64,000 nucleotides of DNA from Jiella flava (GCF_017349315.1 NZ_JAFMPP010000019.1:1-64000), one strand, 5' to 3'; positions 30,792 to 39,605 are shown, numbered from the stretch's first letter. The notes: generated by a model not told the origin, from the letters alone. Program-made: numbers and translations.

Positions 30792-31544
30792 TTAGCGCGT
30801 CCGGCGGCTCAACGCCCATTTTTCGCCCGCGGCGGTGATGCCGTAGAAGGCCAGCGCCAGCAGACAGGCCAGCGTCGCCGCCGCCCAGACATCGGCGACG
30901 CGGTAGCCCTGGCCGTAGGAGATGATCAGGTAACCGAGCCCCTGGTCCGAGGCCAGCCACTCGGCCACCAGTGCCGAGACGATCGACGAGCAGGCCGAGA
31001 GCTTCAAGGCGGTGAACATGAAGGGCAGCGCCGCAGGCAATCGCACCTTCCAGAACAGCTGTTCGGGGCTGGCCGAATAGCTGAGCATCAGCTCCTGGAC
31101 ATCCGCATCGACGTTGGAAAAGCCGCGATAGGCGTTCACCAGCATCGGAAAGAAGCTCAGAAAGGCCGCGATGAAGATCTTCGGCGCCATGCCGTTGCCC
31201 ATCCACAGCATCAGTACCGGCAGGATCGCCACCACCGGCACCGCCTCCATCAAGATGGTCAGCGGAAAGACGGCGCGCTGCAACGCGCCGAAGCGGATGA
31301 ACAGCGCGGCAGTCGCCAGTCCTGCCAGGCTGCCCAGCACAAAACCCGACACCGCTTCGGTCAGGGTGATCAGCCCGTTCGACAGAAGCGTCGGTGCCTC
31401 GGTGATCAGCGCGGTGACGATCTGCACCGGCCCGGTCAGCACCAGCTTCGATACCATCCCGGCCTCGATCACCCCCTGCCAGACGACCAACACCGCCAAG
31501 CCAAAGGTCACCGGCAACACCACGCGGTGCATCAGTTGCGCCAT
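30792..31544 (-). CDS. SsuC/TauC-type ABC transporter permease (second)
   Basis: A 250-residue inner-membrane permease with six predicted segments and the binding-protein-dependent motif ELMLSYSASPEQLFWKVRLPAALP, which docks the ATPase. It belongs to the nitrate/sulfonate/taurine/pyrimidine-precursor import class. It starts 1 bp after the stop of the companion permease (31546-32325), so the two are translated together and probably form a heterodimer. Confidence 0.9.
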   Translation of the reverse strand: MAQLMHRVVLPVTFGLAVLVVWQGVIEAGMVSKLVLTGPVQIVTALITEAPTLLSNGLITLTEAVSGFVLGSLAGLATAALFIRFGALQRAVFPLTILMEAVPVVAILPVLMLWMGNGMAPKIFIAAFLSFFPMLVNAYRGFSNVDADVQELMLSYSASPEQLFWKVRLPAALPFMFTALKLSACSSIVSALVAEWLASDQGLGYLIISYGQGYRVADVWAAATLACLLALAFYGITAAGEKWALSRRTR

Positions 31545-31545
31545 T

Positions 31546-32325
31546 TCAGACCTCCGTCGCCTGTTGGGTCCAGCGCCCCGCCAGACGCTCGGCCAACAGG
31601 ATCAGCCCCAGCAGCGCCAGCGTCATCAGCGCTGCGGAAAAGATCGCGGCCCACATCAGCGGCAGGCGGAAATACTGGCCCGAGACCATCACCAGATAGC
31701 CCAGTCCGGCATTGGCCGCGATCCACTCGGTCACCAGCGCGTTGACGAAGGCCGTCGAGGCCGCGACCTTGAGCGCGGCAAAGAGATATGGCAGCGCCGA
31801 GGGCAGCTGGACCTTCCACAGGATCTGCGTGGGGCTGGCCGAAAGACTATACAACAGCTCCATCCGATCGGGATTTGACCGCTCCAGCCCGCGCATCATG
31901 CCAAGGAAGACCGGGAAGTAGGTGGTCACCGACACGATCACCATGACCGGCACGATGCCGCGCCCGACCACGATCACCAGGACCGGGGTAAAGACGATCA
32001 GCGGCAGCGCCCGGCTGGCCAGCGCGTAAGCGTAGAGCGTCTGCCGCAACGGCGCGACCAGCGTCATCACCATCGCCGCGGCCACGCCGAGGACGGAGCC
32101 AATCGCGCACCCCCCCAGCGCCTCGGTCGCGGTGACCTGGGCATGTTTCAAAAGGACGGCGCGCGAGACATCGAATTCGTGCAACACGGCACCTGGACCG
32201 GGCAGCAGCCAGCGCGGCAACAGGCCGGTCGCCGCGCTCCAGCCCCAAATCGCGACCAGCGCCGCGACCAGCACCACGGGCGGCAGGATCCGCGCGCCGC
32301 GCCCCATCCACAGCTCACGCGTCAT
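31546..32325 (-). CDS. SsuC/TauC-type ABC transporter permease (first)
   Basis: A 259-residue permease paralogous to the next gene, with the matching docking loop ELLYSLSASPTQILWKVQLPSALP. The two-permease arrangement differs from the homodimeric SsuC and resembles heterodimeric thiamine-precursor-type importers. It overlaps the 3-prime end of the ATPase gene by 11 bp. It is part of the transcription unit ATPase - permease - permease (- LysR). Confidence 0.9.
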   Translation of the reverse strand: MTRELWMGRGARILPPVVLVAALVAIWGWSAATGLLPRWLLPGPGAVLHEFDVSRAVLLKHAQVTATEALGGCAIGSVLGVAAAMVMTLVAPLRQTLYAYALASRALPLIVFTPVLVIVVGRGIVPVMVIVSVTTYFPVFLGMMRGLERSNPDRMELLYSLSASPTQILWKVQLPSALPYLFAALKVAASTAFVNALVTEWIAANAGLGYLVMVSGQYFRLPLMWAAIFSAALMTLALLGLILLAERLAGRWTQQATEV

Positions 32326-33139
32326 GGTGCAACGCCCGCCGCAACATCAGCTCATAATGGCCAAAGCGCGGATCCTCTCGCGTTGCGGGCGTGCGATGCT
32401 GGCCGAGATCAACATCGATCACCTGCGAGATCCGGCCTGGACGCGGCGTCATCACCACCACCTTGTCCGACAGGATCACCGCCTCGGCGATCGAGTGGGT
32501 GACCAGGAAGAGCGTCGCCCCCGTCTCTTCGAGGATCCGCAACAGCTCGAAATGCAGCCGATCGCGGGTGATCTCGTCCAGCGCGCCGAAGGGCTCGTCC
32601 ATCAACAGAAACCGCGGACGCAGGGTCAGCGCCCGTGCGATCGCCGCGCGTTGCCGCATGCCGCCCGAAAGCTCGGCCGGCAGGCTTTTCTCGAAACCTT
32701 TCAGCCCGACCAGAGCCAGACTTTCGGCGGCCCGCTCCAGCCGTTCGGGCTTCGATGTACCGGCGATTTCCAGCCCCAGCGCGACATTATCGATCACCGT
32801 GCGCCACGGCAGCATGGTGGAGCCCTGCTGCACCAGCGCATAGACTCGGTTGGCGCGCGCTTCTGCCGGAGTGAGGCCGTAATGGCTGGCCGTGCCGGAG
32901 GTCGGCTGAACGATGTCGGCAAACACCCGCAGCAGCGTGGATTTCCCGCAGCCAGAGGCACCGATCAGCGCCGCCCGCGTGCCGCGCGGAATGTTCAACG
33001 ACACGTCCTTGAGCGCATCGATCACCTGGGTGCCGCGCCGAAAGGTGACGCTCACCCCTTGGGCCACGAGGCCCGCGGCGCCGGTCGCCTCGCTCGCGGT
33101 GTCTGCCCTGGTCAAGCTGGCGGCGCTGGCTGACGTCAT
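32315..33139 (-). CDS. SsuB/TauB-type ABC transporter ATP-binding protein
   Basis: A 274-residue ATPase with Walker A GASGCGKST, signature LSGGMRQRAAIARAL, Walker B FLLMDEPFGALD and switch HSIAEAV. The first ~30 residues are a Ser/Ala/Thr-rich extension. ATG 33139 is preceded by GAGGAG. It is the first gene of the importer operon, divergent from the questin-oxidase-like gene across a 332-bp region carrying two LysR-type palindromes. Its binding protein is probably the one at 36233-37243. Confidence 0.92.
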   Translation of the reverse strand: MTSASAASLTRADTASEATGAAGLVAQGVSVTFRRGTQVIDALKDVSLNIPRGTRAALIGASGCGKSTLLRVFADIVQPTSGTASHYGLTPAEARANRVYALVQQGSTMLPWRTVIDNVALGLEIAGTSKPERLERAAESLALVGLKGFEKSLPAELSGGMRQRAAIARALTLRPRFLLMDEPFGALDEITRDRLHFELLRILEETGATLFLVTHSIAEAVILSDKVVVMTPRPGRISQVIDVDLGQHRTPATREDPRFGHYELMLRRALHHDA

Positions 33140-33263
33140 GCCGGATGTTCTCCTCTCTGAAAACGGGCCACGAATGGCGCGGCACACCGCGCATGTCTCG
33201 CAGCCGTTCTGAGGCTAGCGGCGCGACACCGGTCGGCACAAACACCATTTGGTGGGTAGGCTA

Positions 33264-33278
33264 TTGCCCAACAGGCAA
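33264..33278. promoter_or_regulatory. LysR-type binding palindrome, divergent promoter region, site A
   Basis: TTGCC-CAACA-GGCAA is a perfect inverted repeat of the same form as 29596-29610, in the region between the importer ATPase and the questin-oxidase-like gene. Confidence 0.65.
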
Positions 33279-33329
33279 CACCGACATGCGCTCGCCGCCT
33301 TGCCCTGTCGGAGAATTGGCAGGGTGGCG

Positions 33330-33344
33330 TTGCGCCCCCGGCAA
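33330..33344. promoter_or_regulatory. LysR-type binding palindrome, divergent promoter region, site B
   Basis: TTGC-GCCCCCG-GCAA (GTTGC...GCAAC when extended) lies 66 bp from site A, about six helical turns, so both sites would face the same side of the DNA. No gene is seen in 33140-33471. Confidence 0.6.
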
Positions 33345-33471
33345 CGGTTGAAGCTTTTCAATCGCTTAGCGGACGCGAACACGGCGCGACACCCGCGCCT
33401 TGACGCTTGCGCCGCAAGCCGGGCGGCGCATGATCAGGCACCGTCCAAGGCACCGCAAGAGGGAGCAACAC

Positions 33472-34539
33472 ATGCATGGCCGACACTTCCAAGGCCCCGA
33501 AATGACGCCGGCCACCCGCCAGAGCCTGGACGACCTGCTGGCGCGGATGCCGGCGTTTGGCAGCGAATTCGCGCTGACCTTCGCCAACCATGCGCCGATG
33601 GTTCTTGTGGCGCAAGCGCGGATGGGCGGCAGCCCGGCACAGATGCAGCGCTTTTTCGACTTCTACAGCGGCTACAAAAGGCTCCTTCCGTTCCAGGACT
33701 GCGCCTTTGATATCGCTCCCGACGACTGGCAGGCGTATCTCGGCGAGCGTCGCGCCGAAGGCGCCTACCGACGGCTGTTTGACGCCGAGATGGCGGCGCT
33801 GGGGCGCGCGGCACTGCTCGCCCGCTGGCTGCCGCGGCTGGCGCCGGGGATCGGCGCCTCGGCCTTTCACGGGCTGATGCGCACGGCTTACGGAGTGATC
33901 GACGACAACGATGCCGAGATCGTGCTGGGCCTGGCCTATTGGTGCGCGACCTGGCTGATGATGCCCGCCCGCACCGGCACCGCCGCACTGACGGACGACC
34001 CGGCGGCGGTCCTCGCCCACGCGGGATCCATTCCGGCGATGCACGGTCAGCCGGTGCATCCGCTGATCTGGCACAACATGCGCCAGAGTTTTGGTCTGCC
34101 GGGGTTCGAGACCGCCGGTGACTGGCTGGCGATCAACGACACGGCCTGCGCGCGCTGCGCCGCTGCCTCGATCGCGCTTTTTGCCGCGACACAGGATTTT
34201 TGCGCCCTGCACGCGGTGACCGGGATGCATTGGATCCGCGTCCTTGCCCCCTATCACGGCGCCACGCCCGAGATGGTGCGCTGCTTCTGGGCCGGGGTGG
34301 CCGCGCTGATGAACGAGATGGGCTATCCCGCTCTGCCCGCGCCCGCCACGCTGGACCGCTGGCGCAGCCTGCCCTGCCCCGACTGGCCCGAGATTTTTCA
34401 CGCCGCCTGCCAGAGCCTTGACGAACACGACCTCAGCCTGACCTTCAGCGCCCAGCAGGAGGAGGCGGTCTATGGCGACCCGCTCTACCGCCGGGCCGCC
34501 GCCCGCCGGCTGGGCCTGATTGCGGAGATGACGGCATGA
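33472..34539 (+). CDS. Questin-oxidase-family protein
   Basis: A 355-residue protein of the DUF4243/questin oxidase family; the fungal founder cleaves an anthraquinone ring by a Baeyer-Villiger-type oxidation. Visible are the early segment FTNHAPM-like (LTFANHAPMVL), GIGASAFHGLMRTAYGV in the middle and ALHAVTGMHWIRVL late, containing the family histidines. ATG 33472 has GAGGGAG upstream. Its stop overlaps the amidohydrolase start by 4 bp. It supplies a second possible oxygenation step beside the flavin monooxygenase. The bacterial substrate is unknown. Confidence 0.8.
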   Translation: MHGRHFQGPEMTPATRQSLDDLLARMPAFGSEFALTFANHAPMVLVAQARMGGSPAQMQRFFDFYSGYKRLLPFQDCAFDIAPDDWQAYLGERRAEGAYRRLFDAEMAALGRAALLARWLPRLAPGIGASAFHGLMRTAYGVIDDNDAEIVLGLAYWCATWLMMPARTGTAALTDDPAAVLAHAGSIPAMHGQPVHPLIWHNMRQSFGLPGFETAGDWLAINDTACARCAAASIALFAATQDFCALHAVTGMHWIRVLAPYHGATPEMVRCFWAGVAALMNEMGYPALPAPATLDRWRSLPCPDWPEIFHAACQSLDEHDLSLTFSAQQEEAVYGDPLYRRAAARRLGLIAEMTA

Positions 34540-36047
34540 GCACGCCGCAAAAGGCCGAAAGCTGCCTGGTCGAAGCCGACACCGTTCTGGTCGGGCTGAA
34601 GCCCGATGGCAGCATGGACCTGCGCCACGACGTGGCGCTCCACGTGCATGAAGGGGTGATTGCCCAGATCGGCCCACTGCGCGGCATGATGGGCGGCAAC
34701 GAAGATCTGCCAAGATATGGCGGCCGCGGCACCATCGTGATGCCCGGGATGACCAACGCACACCACCATTTCGGGATCACGCCGCTGATGGCCGGGGTGC
34801 CGTTCGAGCCGCTGGAATTCTGGCTGCCGCAATTTCGCATGATGCGCCCGGTGGGGGCGCGGCTGGATACGCTCTATTCGGCCATCGAGATGCTGGAGTC
34901 CGGGGTGACCACCGTTCACCACATCGCCAGTGCTTTGATCGGCGGCCCCGACGACTGGGACGGCCAGGCCGACGCCGTCATCGCCGCCTATGGCGAGGCC
35001 GGGATGCGGGCCGGCTGGTCGGTCATGCTGCGCGACCAAAACATCCTCGCCTATGACGGCGACGACGCGCTGCTGGCGGCGATGCCCGAGGCCGCGCGCA
35101 GCTGGTTCGCGCCGCGGCTTTACCCGCGCAACGGCAGCACCGCCGCCTATCTCGACTTTCACCACCGCTTGGCGCGGCGCCATGCCGCAAACCCGCATTT
35201 GCGGGTGAACTATGCGCCGGCCAACCTGCACTGGTGCTCCGACCCGCTGCTCGAAGCGCTGGGGGCTGCCGCCCGCGACAACGGCGCGCGGCTGCACATG
35301 CATCTCGTGGAGACCGAGCGGCAGGCGATCTATGCCCGCGAACGCTTCGGCTGCTCCGCGGTCAGACACCTGGAACGCCTCGGCTTTCTCGGCCCGCACA
35401 CGACCTTCGGCCATGGCAATTGGCTGGAGCCGGGCGACGCGGAAATCCTCGGGCAGTGCGGCTGCACGCTCTGCCACAACGCTTCATCCGGGCTGCGGCT
35501 CGGCAGCGGGCGGGCGGATATCGCGACGGCACTCAAGGCGGGCGTGGGGTTTGCGCTCGGAATCGACCAGTCGAACATCGCCGACGATCGCGACATGCTG
35601 CTGGAAATGAAGCTCGCCTGGGCTTTGCACCGCGGCACCACGATGTTCGGTCCGCGCGTGCCCGAGGCTGAGATCCTGCGTGCCGTCACCGAAACCGGGG
35701 CGGAAACCGCGGGCTTCGGCGGATGGACGGGCCGGGTCGAATGTGGGATGCGCGCCGATCTGGTGCTGCTCGACCGCGCCCGGGTGGAACGCCCCTTCAC
35801 CGACCCGCGCACCCCACCCGAGGCGCTGGTGCTGCACCGCGCGACCAAGGATGCGGTCCAAATGGTGCTGGTCGACGGCCGTCCGGTGGTGAAGGACGGC
35901 AAGGTCTGCCTTTTCGACCGCGACGCGGTGCTGGAGGAAATCCGCGTCAAGCTGACCGCGCCGCCCAGCGCGGCAGAGGTCGAGGCCGCCGCGATGGTCA
36001 GCGCCGCGATGCCGGCGATCCGGGCGCATTACGCGCGCTACGCCTGA
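34536..36047 (+). CDS. Amidohydrolase, TrzN/guanine-deaminase-like
   Basis: A 503-residue amidohydrolase-superfamily enzyme. The metal-binding motif NAHHHFG (75-81), HMHLVETE in the middle, GHGNWL and the Asp in GIDQSNIADD fit a mononuclear deaminase/chlorohydrolase-type active site. The family includes TrzN, AtzB, guanine deaminase and other C-N or C-Cl hydrolases. It is translationally coupled to the questin-oxidase-like gene (ATGA). A bidirectional terminator follows at 36102-36135. The ring substrate is inferred only from family and context. Confidence 0.85.
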   Translation: MSTPQKAESCLVEADTVLVGLKPDGSMDLRHDVALHVHEGVIAQIGPLRGMMGGNEDLPRYGGRGTIVMPGMTNAHHHFGITPLMAGVPFEPLEFWLPQFRMMRPVGARLDTLYSAIEMLESGVTTVHHIASALIGGPDDWDGQADAVIAAYGEAGMRAGWSVMLRDQNILAYDGDDALLAAMPEAARSWFAPRLYPRNGSTAAYLDFHHRLARRHAANPHLRVNYAPANLHWCSDPLLEALGAAARDNGARLHMHLVETERQAIYARERFGCSAVRHLERLGFLGPHTTFGHGNWLEPGDAEILGQCGCTLCHNASSGLRLGSGRADIATALKAGVGFALGIDQSNIADDRDMLLEMKLAWALHRGTTMFGPRVPEAEILRAVTETGAETAGFGGWTGRVECGMRADLVLLDRARVERPFTDPRTPPEALVLHRATKDAVQMVLVDGRPVVKDGKVCLFDRDAVLEEIRVKLTAPPSAAEVEAAAMVSAAMPAIRAHYARYA

Positions 36048-36101
36048 CGCACCGTCCGGGCCCGCTCCGGCGACCCCGCACCCGTGAACGAAGCAAATGA
36101 C

Positions 36102-36135
36102 AAACGCCCCGGTCCATCGCGGAACCGGGGCGTTT
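36102..36135. terminator. Bidirectional Rho-independent terminator
   Basis: AAACGCCCCGGT (36102-36113) and ACCGGGGCGTTT (36124-36135) form a 12-bp stem with a 10-base loop and T-runs on both strands. It lies between the convergent amidohydrolase and binding-protein genes. Confidence 0.85.
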
Positions 36136-36232
36136 TCTTGAGACGCGGGCGCTTACGGCACCGCCACAGCGGCGTTCGAACCAAAGCCGAGAGGGAAAGG
36201 GCCGAGAGGTCATTTCCCTTTGATCGGCGGTA

Positions 36233-37243
36233 TTACTGTTTGAAGGTACCGACGGCCTTGAGGATCTCGTCGGTCAACATCGGCGTCGGATCCACCACCT
36301 TATCGGTCAGGCCGGCCAGCTTGTCGTTCTCGGCCGTTTCCTTCCAGGTCGCGAGATTCAGCGACATGAAGCCGTCTTGCTTGGTCAGCGGACTGGTCAT
36401 GTAGCCGACCATCGCCTTGGCCTGGTAGATCTGCTGGTCCATGTCGAGACCGTCATAGAAGCCGCCGTTGACGATGAATTGGGCCGCCGCGGTCGGATCC
36501 TTGAAGAACACCTTCCAGGCCTCGAGCTCGGCCTTCAGGTATTTCTTGAGGATCTCCTTGTTCTTCGGATCGGCGAGGTACGAAGCCTTGACGAAGTAGG
36601 AATCCGACTGGCCGTTCATGCCCCAGTCGCCGAGGCTGATCACGTTGACCGGCACGCCGGCATCCTCGATCTGGCGCGGCTCGTTGAAGGCGAAGGTGGT
36701 GATCATGCAATCCACCCGGCCGGCGATGATCTGCGACACGTCGTTCGGGCCGATTGCGGTGGTCTTCAGGTCGCTCTTCTTGATGCCGTTCTTGCTGAGA
36801 AACAGGTCGGCGAAGGCCTGGGCGTTCTGCTTGACCCCCAGCGTATGACCGGGCAGGTCCGCGGGCTTGGTCACCCCGGAATCCTTGCGGCAGGTCATCG
36901 CCAGCGGCGTGCGCTGGAACTCCCCGGCGATCACCTTGAACTTTTCGCCCTTGTCCTGCCCCGCGAGGATCAGCTCCGGGTTGGAGATGCCGATCTGCGC
37001 GGTCCCGGCCGAGACCATCTGCACGCCGTCGACGCCAACGCCCGCAGGCACCAGCGTCACGTCCAGCCCCTCTTTCTCGAACAGGCCCTTGGCCTTGGCA
37101 TAGACAGGACCAAAGCTCTCGACGTTGGGGATGTAGCCCAGAACGACGGTCAGCTTGGTCATGTCCTGCGCATTGGCCGAACCGGTGTTCATGCCGGCGG
37201 CAAGAGTAGAGGCAAGCAAGGTGAGGCGGATGGTGGCTTTCAT
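36233..37243 (-). CDS. NMT1/SsuA-type ABC transporter substrate-binding protein
   Basis: A 336-residue periplasmic binding protein of the NMT1/THI5-like group. A Sec signal has likely cleavage after ANA at residue 25, then VVLGYIPNVESFGPVYAKAKGLFEKEGLDV and the central PGHTLGVKQNAQAFADLFL. ATG 37243 follows AGGAGC. The group binds thiamine-pyrimidine precursors, sulfonates, nitrate or aromatic acids. It is transcribed alone, but no other NMT1-type binding protein is in the window, so it very probably serves the importer at 30792-33139. It ends the island next to parB. Confidence 0.88.
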   Translation of the reverse strand: MKATIRLTLLASTLAAGMNTGSANAQDMTKLTVVLGYIPNVESFGPVYAKAKGLFEKEGLDVTLVPAGVGVDGVQMVSAGTAQIGISNPELILAGQDKGEKFKVIAGEFQRTPLAMTCRKDSGVTKPADLPGHTLGVKQNAQAFADLFLSKNGIKKSDLKTTAIGPNDVSQIIAGRVDCMITTFAFNEPRQIEDAGVPVNVISLGDWGMNGQSDSYFVKASYLADPKNKEILKKYLKAELEAWKVFFKDPTAAAQFIVNGGFYDGLDMDQQIYQAKAMVGYMTSPLTKQDGFMSLNLATWKETAENDKLAGLTDKVVDPTPMLTDEILKAVGTFKQ

Positions 37244-37603
37244 GGCGGGGCTCCTGGCGGGAAGGAAACGGAGGTTTTTCAGGGTTTCTCCGTTGACCTC
37301 ACACGATAGGCCGGCCTCGACCCGGCCTCCTATCGCCAATTTCGAAGCGTTGCGACCACCATACGGCAACGCCCAAGCCGCCGAGCCGAGTCTCGTCATG
37401 ACCGTGATCGGGTCCAGGCGGCCGCGAAATTTTGCGCCCGGGGGAGGGCAGACATGGACTGTCCGGCCGACGACGGCCGACCCACCGCGATGAGCCCACC
37501 GCAGGGAAACTGCGCCGGCCGCCGCGATGAGGCGGGCAGGGCGTTCGAAGCCGGTGGCGCACAACCGCCTGGCAAGCGCGGCACAGGCCTTACCGCGAGG
37601 GCC
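37244..37603. other. Gene-free boundary between catabolic island and parB
   Basis: It contains the promoter of the binding-protein gene. CGTTGC and GCAACG (37349-37372) form an inverted pair like the LysR half sites but 12 bases apart, so it is only a weak candidate. No repeat end, integrase or tRNA marks the island border, and I see no ORF with codon support. Confidence 0.4.
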
Positions 37604-38632
37604 TTACAACGAGCGCAGGCGCGGGCCTGCCATGACCCCGGCCGAGCCCGCATTTGAAGACCCCTTGGCAAGGCGATCGGCGAGGGCGTCGAGGTCTGCA
37701 AGTTGGTCGAGGGTGAAGGCGAGAACCGGCCGGCGCCCGGCCATGTCGATCGCGACGTCGAAACCGCTCAGCTCGCGAAAACGCCGCTCCCAGGCAAGAA
37801 TGGCCTCGCTCTTCGGCTCAGAGTCTTCGGCATCGCCATTGGCGCTGCGGGCCTTCGATTTCGCCGGCTTAGCGTGACGATAATCAGCCGGCTTATCATC
37901 CAGCGCGGCGTCCTCTCCATCCGGATTTCGCGCTAAGGCCTCGGCCTCGCGGACCGACAGGTTTTCCGCGACGATGCGCTTGGCCAGCGCCAGCGGATCA
38001 GCCGCGGTCACGACCGTGCGCGCGGCGCCGGCGGACAAAATGCCCTGTTCGACCATCGCCCGCACCTCCGCCGGCAGCTTCAAGAGCCGCAGCGTATTCG
38101 CCACGTGACTGCGGCTTTTGGCGAGGATTTCGGCGAGATCGGCCTGGGTATAGCCATGCTCGTCGATCAGCGCCTGATAGCCCTGGGCCTCTTCGATCGC
38201 GTTCAGATCCGCGCGCTGGACGTTTTCGATGATCGCGATCTCCAGCGACTGGCGATCATTGATCTCGCGCGTCACCACCGGGACGTCCCGCAATCCGGCG
38301 AGCTGGGCGGCGCGCAGGCGGCGCTCGCCGGCGACCAGCTCGAAATGGCCATCACGGCCGGGCAGGGGACGCACCAAAAGCGGCTGGACGACGCCATGGT
38401 GGCGGATCGACGCCGCCAGCTCCTCCAGCTCGTCCTGGCGAAAGGTGCGGCGCGGATTGTGCGGGTTGGGCGTGATGCGGATGATCGGCACCTGGCCCTC
38501 CGCCTGCACGGTCGGGGTCGCCGGCTGCTGGGAATCGAAGCCCGGAACCGGCCGCGCCGGCGCGGCAACGCCCGATCCGATCAACGAGGCGAGGCCCCGT
38601 CCCAATCTCTGGCGCGATCTATCTTCGCTCAT
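37604..38632 (-). CDS. parB: Chromosome partitioning protein ParB
   Basis: A 342-residue CTP-dependent DNA clamp that loads at parS and spreads. It has the N-terminal RLGRGLASLIG motif, the CTP-binding box GERRLRAA (102-109) with ENVQRADLNAIEEA, the helix-turn-helix that reads parS (TQADLAEILAKSRSHVANTLRLLKL), a charged linker (~250-290) and a C-terminal dimerisation domain ending RLAKG. ATG 38632 is chosen over a longer Arg/Gly-rich extension. It forms a probable operon with parA and rsmG; five candidate binding sites lie within the window. Confidence 0.96.
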   Translation of the reverse strand: MSEDRSRQRLGRGLASLIGSGVAAPARPVPGFDSQQPATPTVQAEGQVPIIRITPNPHNPRRTFRQDELEELAASIRHHGVVQPLLVRPLPGRDGHFELVAGERRLRAAQLAGLRDVPVVTREINDRQSLEIAIIENVQRADLNAIEEAQGYQALIDEHGYTQADLAEILAKSRSHVANTLRLLKLPAEVRAMVEQGILSAGAARTVVTAADPLALAKRIVAENLSVREAEALARNPDGEDAALDDKPADYRHAKPAKSKARSANGDAEDSEPKSEAILAWERRFRELSGFDVAIDMAGRRPVLAFTLDQLADLDALADRLAKGSSNAGSAGVMAGPRLRSL

Positions 38633-38795
38633 TGATCTTTTCCCTGTTGTGCCTGACGCCCCGTCGCCGTCCGGTTCGCTCGCCTGTCTATCGCCGCCCG
38701 GCGCGGCCACCCGTTCTGCCCGCCGCGCGCTGCCTGCCGGCTCTGCCGCCAGGATCGCCCGAGGCGGCCGACCCGGCGATAAATCGCTTCCGCCG

Positions 38796-39605
38796 CTAAG
38801 CGGCCACCAGCCGGCGCTCGCGACGGATCACCTCGGAGGCCAGTTGGATATAGGCCTGACTGCCCGGGCATTTCATATCGTAAAGGATCGCCGGCTTGCC
38901 GAAGGACGGCGCCTCGGAGACCCGGACATTGCGCGGGATCACCGTGTCATAGACATGCTCGCCCATATAGGAGCGCACGTCGCGCATCACTTGGGCGGCA
39001 AGATTGTTGCGGCTGTCATACATGGTCAGGACAATGCCATGCAGGCCAAGCATCGGATTGAGGCTGTCGCGCACCTGCTCGACGGTCTGCAAGAGCTGCG
39101 ACAGGCCTTCGAGGGCGAAGAATTCGCATTGCAGCGGTACCAGGATCGCGTCCGCCGCGGCCATGGCGTTGATCGTCAGCAGGTTCAGCGAGGGCGGGCA
39201 GTCGATCAGCACGAAATCGTAGTCCGCCTGCTCCTCCTGATGAAAATGCAGGGCGTCGCGCAGGCGATAGGCGCGGCCATGGACACCGGAAATCTCCATT
39301 TCGAGGCCAAGCAGATCCATCGTCGAGGGGATGATCGACAGATTGGGCACGACGGTCTGCATCGCCGCCGTGCTGATCGACGCGGTCTCGCGCAACACGT
39401 CGTAGGAAGAGAATTCGCGGTCGTCCTTGTCGATGCCGATGCCGGTCGAGGCGTTGCCTTGCGGATCGAGATCGATCAGCAGGGTCCGCTTGTCGATGGC
39501 GGCCAAGGCGGTGGCGAGATTGATCGCCGTCGTCGTCTTGCCGACGCCACCCTTCTGATTGGCGATGGTGATGATCCGCATTCGCTTTTTGGCTGCCACG
39601 TCCAT
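38796..39605 (-). CDS. parA: Chromosome partitioning ATPase ParA
   Basis: A 269-residue deviant Walker-A ATPase that moves ParB-bound origins along the nucleoid. It has KGGVGKTT (18-25) with the signature lysine, LLIDLDPQGNAS (switch I region) and DFVLIDCPPSLN (Walker B), plus a C-terminal RRERR basic segment for DNA contact. It lies between rsmG and parB on the same strand with ~107 and ~163 bp gaps. The start ATG 39605 gives the normal length. Confidence 0.97.
   Translation of the reverse strand: MDVAAKKRMRIITIANQKGGVGKTTTAINLATALAAIDKRTLLIDLDPQGNASTGIGIDKDDREFSSYDVLRETASISTAAMQTVVPNLSIIPSTMDLLGLEMEISGVHGRAYRLRDALHFHQEEQADYDFVLIDCPPSLNLLTINAMAAADAILVPLQCEFFALEGLSQLLQTVEQVRDSLNPMLGLHGIVLTMYDSRNNLAAQVMRDVRSYMGEHVYDTVIPRNVRVSEAPSFGKPAILYDMKCPGSQAYIQLASEVIRRERRLVAA

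Noticed and set aside
29743-31206. 487-residue version of the LysR protein
   Set aside because: The extra N-terminal part is an out-of-frame reading of the neighbouring permease gene; a normal start with GAGAAGG lies at 30690.
30792-37243. Thiamine-precursor uptake by the NMT1-type importer
   Set aside because: No thi genes and no TPP riboswitch-like sequence before the importer; LysR palindromes and hydrolases favour catabolism.
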